A stretch of 64,000 bases of DNA. Source: Prunus persica. Its lineage: Eukaryota > Streptophyta > Magnoliopsida > Rosales > Rosaceae. This document shows positions 63,976 through 64,000 of the stretch, one piece after another. Below the pieces are notes generated by a model that saw only the letters and a list, made by a program, of their open reading frames with translations, was not told the DNA's origin and searched no databases. Every line of letters starts with the position of its first letter. Positions within the stretch are counted from its first letter, which is position 1. The DNA is taken from positions 7,368,566-7,432,565 of the forward strand of contig NC_034013.1 of NCBI RefSeq assembly GCF_000346465.2. The letters run 5' to 3'. Position numbers and translations under genes: made by a program.

Positions 63976-64000
63976 AGTCGAGGATGAGAATAGACGACCA
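63976..64000. repeat. 25-bp direct repeat in the CACTA subterminal region, copy 2
   Basis: Identical to 63478-63502. The window ends here, so the full repeat length cannot be seen. Confidence 0.85.

Larger units (their letters stand above)
63288..64000. mobile_element. CACTA (En/Spm) DNA transposon, one end only
   Basis: Starts CACTACTACAAAAAAGC exactly where a satellite monomer breaks off after CCAATTTC. CACTA elements end in CACTA inverted repeats and duplicate 3 bp, which here would be TTC (63285-63287). The 700 bp visible are dense in ACGACG, CGTCG and GACGT words, as expected of subterminal transposase-binding repeats. No coding frame is visible, and the second end is outside the window, so orientation and autonomy are unknown. 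Confidence 0.85.

Overview
This window is repetitive nuclear DNA from a flowering plant. It contains no host gene that I can support. Three things identify it as plant: an Athila-type Ty3/gypsy retrotransposon whose primer-binding site matches the 3' end of tRNA-Asp, a long 166-bp satellite array, and a CACTA-type DNA transposon end. The Athila-like protein motifs suggest a eudicot; I cannot name the species from sequence alone. The combination resembles centromeric or pericentromeric DNA.

Layout. (1) Positions 1-7 are the last bases of a satellite monomer and include a 5-bp target-site duplication. (2) Positions 8-10907 are one complete, structurally intact but coding-defective Athila-like element of about 10.9 kb: 5' LTR (8-1884, with a 100-N gap), primer-binding site (1891-1907), a frameshifted gag (2064-3432), a 1.37-kilocodon pol (3433-7542), a 1.5-kb non-coding tail with two hairpin plus polypurine-tract modules, and 3' LTR (9086-10907). 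The 5-bp duplication ATATT on both sides, followed directly by satellite sequence, shows that the element jumped into the satellite array. (3) Positions 10908-63287 hold about 315 head-to-tail monomers of ~166 bp, all in one orientation, with three further N gaps. Diagnostic variants show many layers of local amplification: dimers of 331 bp, and blocks of about 831, 985, 1327, 1658, 1.76-1.82 and 1811 bp, plus ~6-kb-spaced copies. (4) Positions 63288-64000 are one end of a CACTA transposon that interrupts a monomer and runs off the window.

How the parts relate. The retrotransposon carries a frameshift from a 16-bp tandem duplication in gag, an in-frame stop between gag and pol, and a glycine where the protease should have its catalytic aspartate, so this copy could move only with help from another. 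Its LTRs differ at roughly 1.5% of sites by hand count, half of that in one short patch, so insertion looks recent. The satellite shows unequal-exchange and microhomology junctions and many CpG-to-TpG/CpA differences, as expected of methylated, recombining satellite DNA. I found no new enzymatic or defence system. The most interesting material is the layered structure of the array, the duplicated hairpin-PPT module, and the exact way the mobile elements entered the array.
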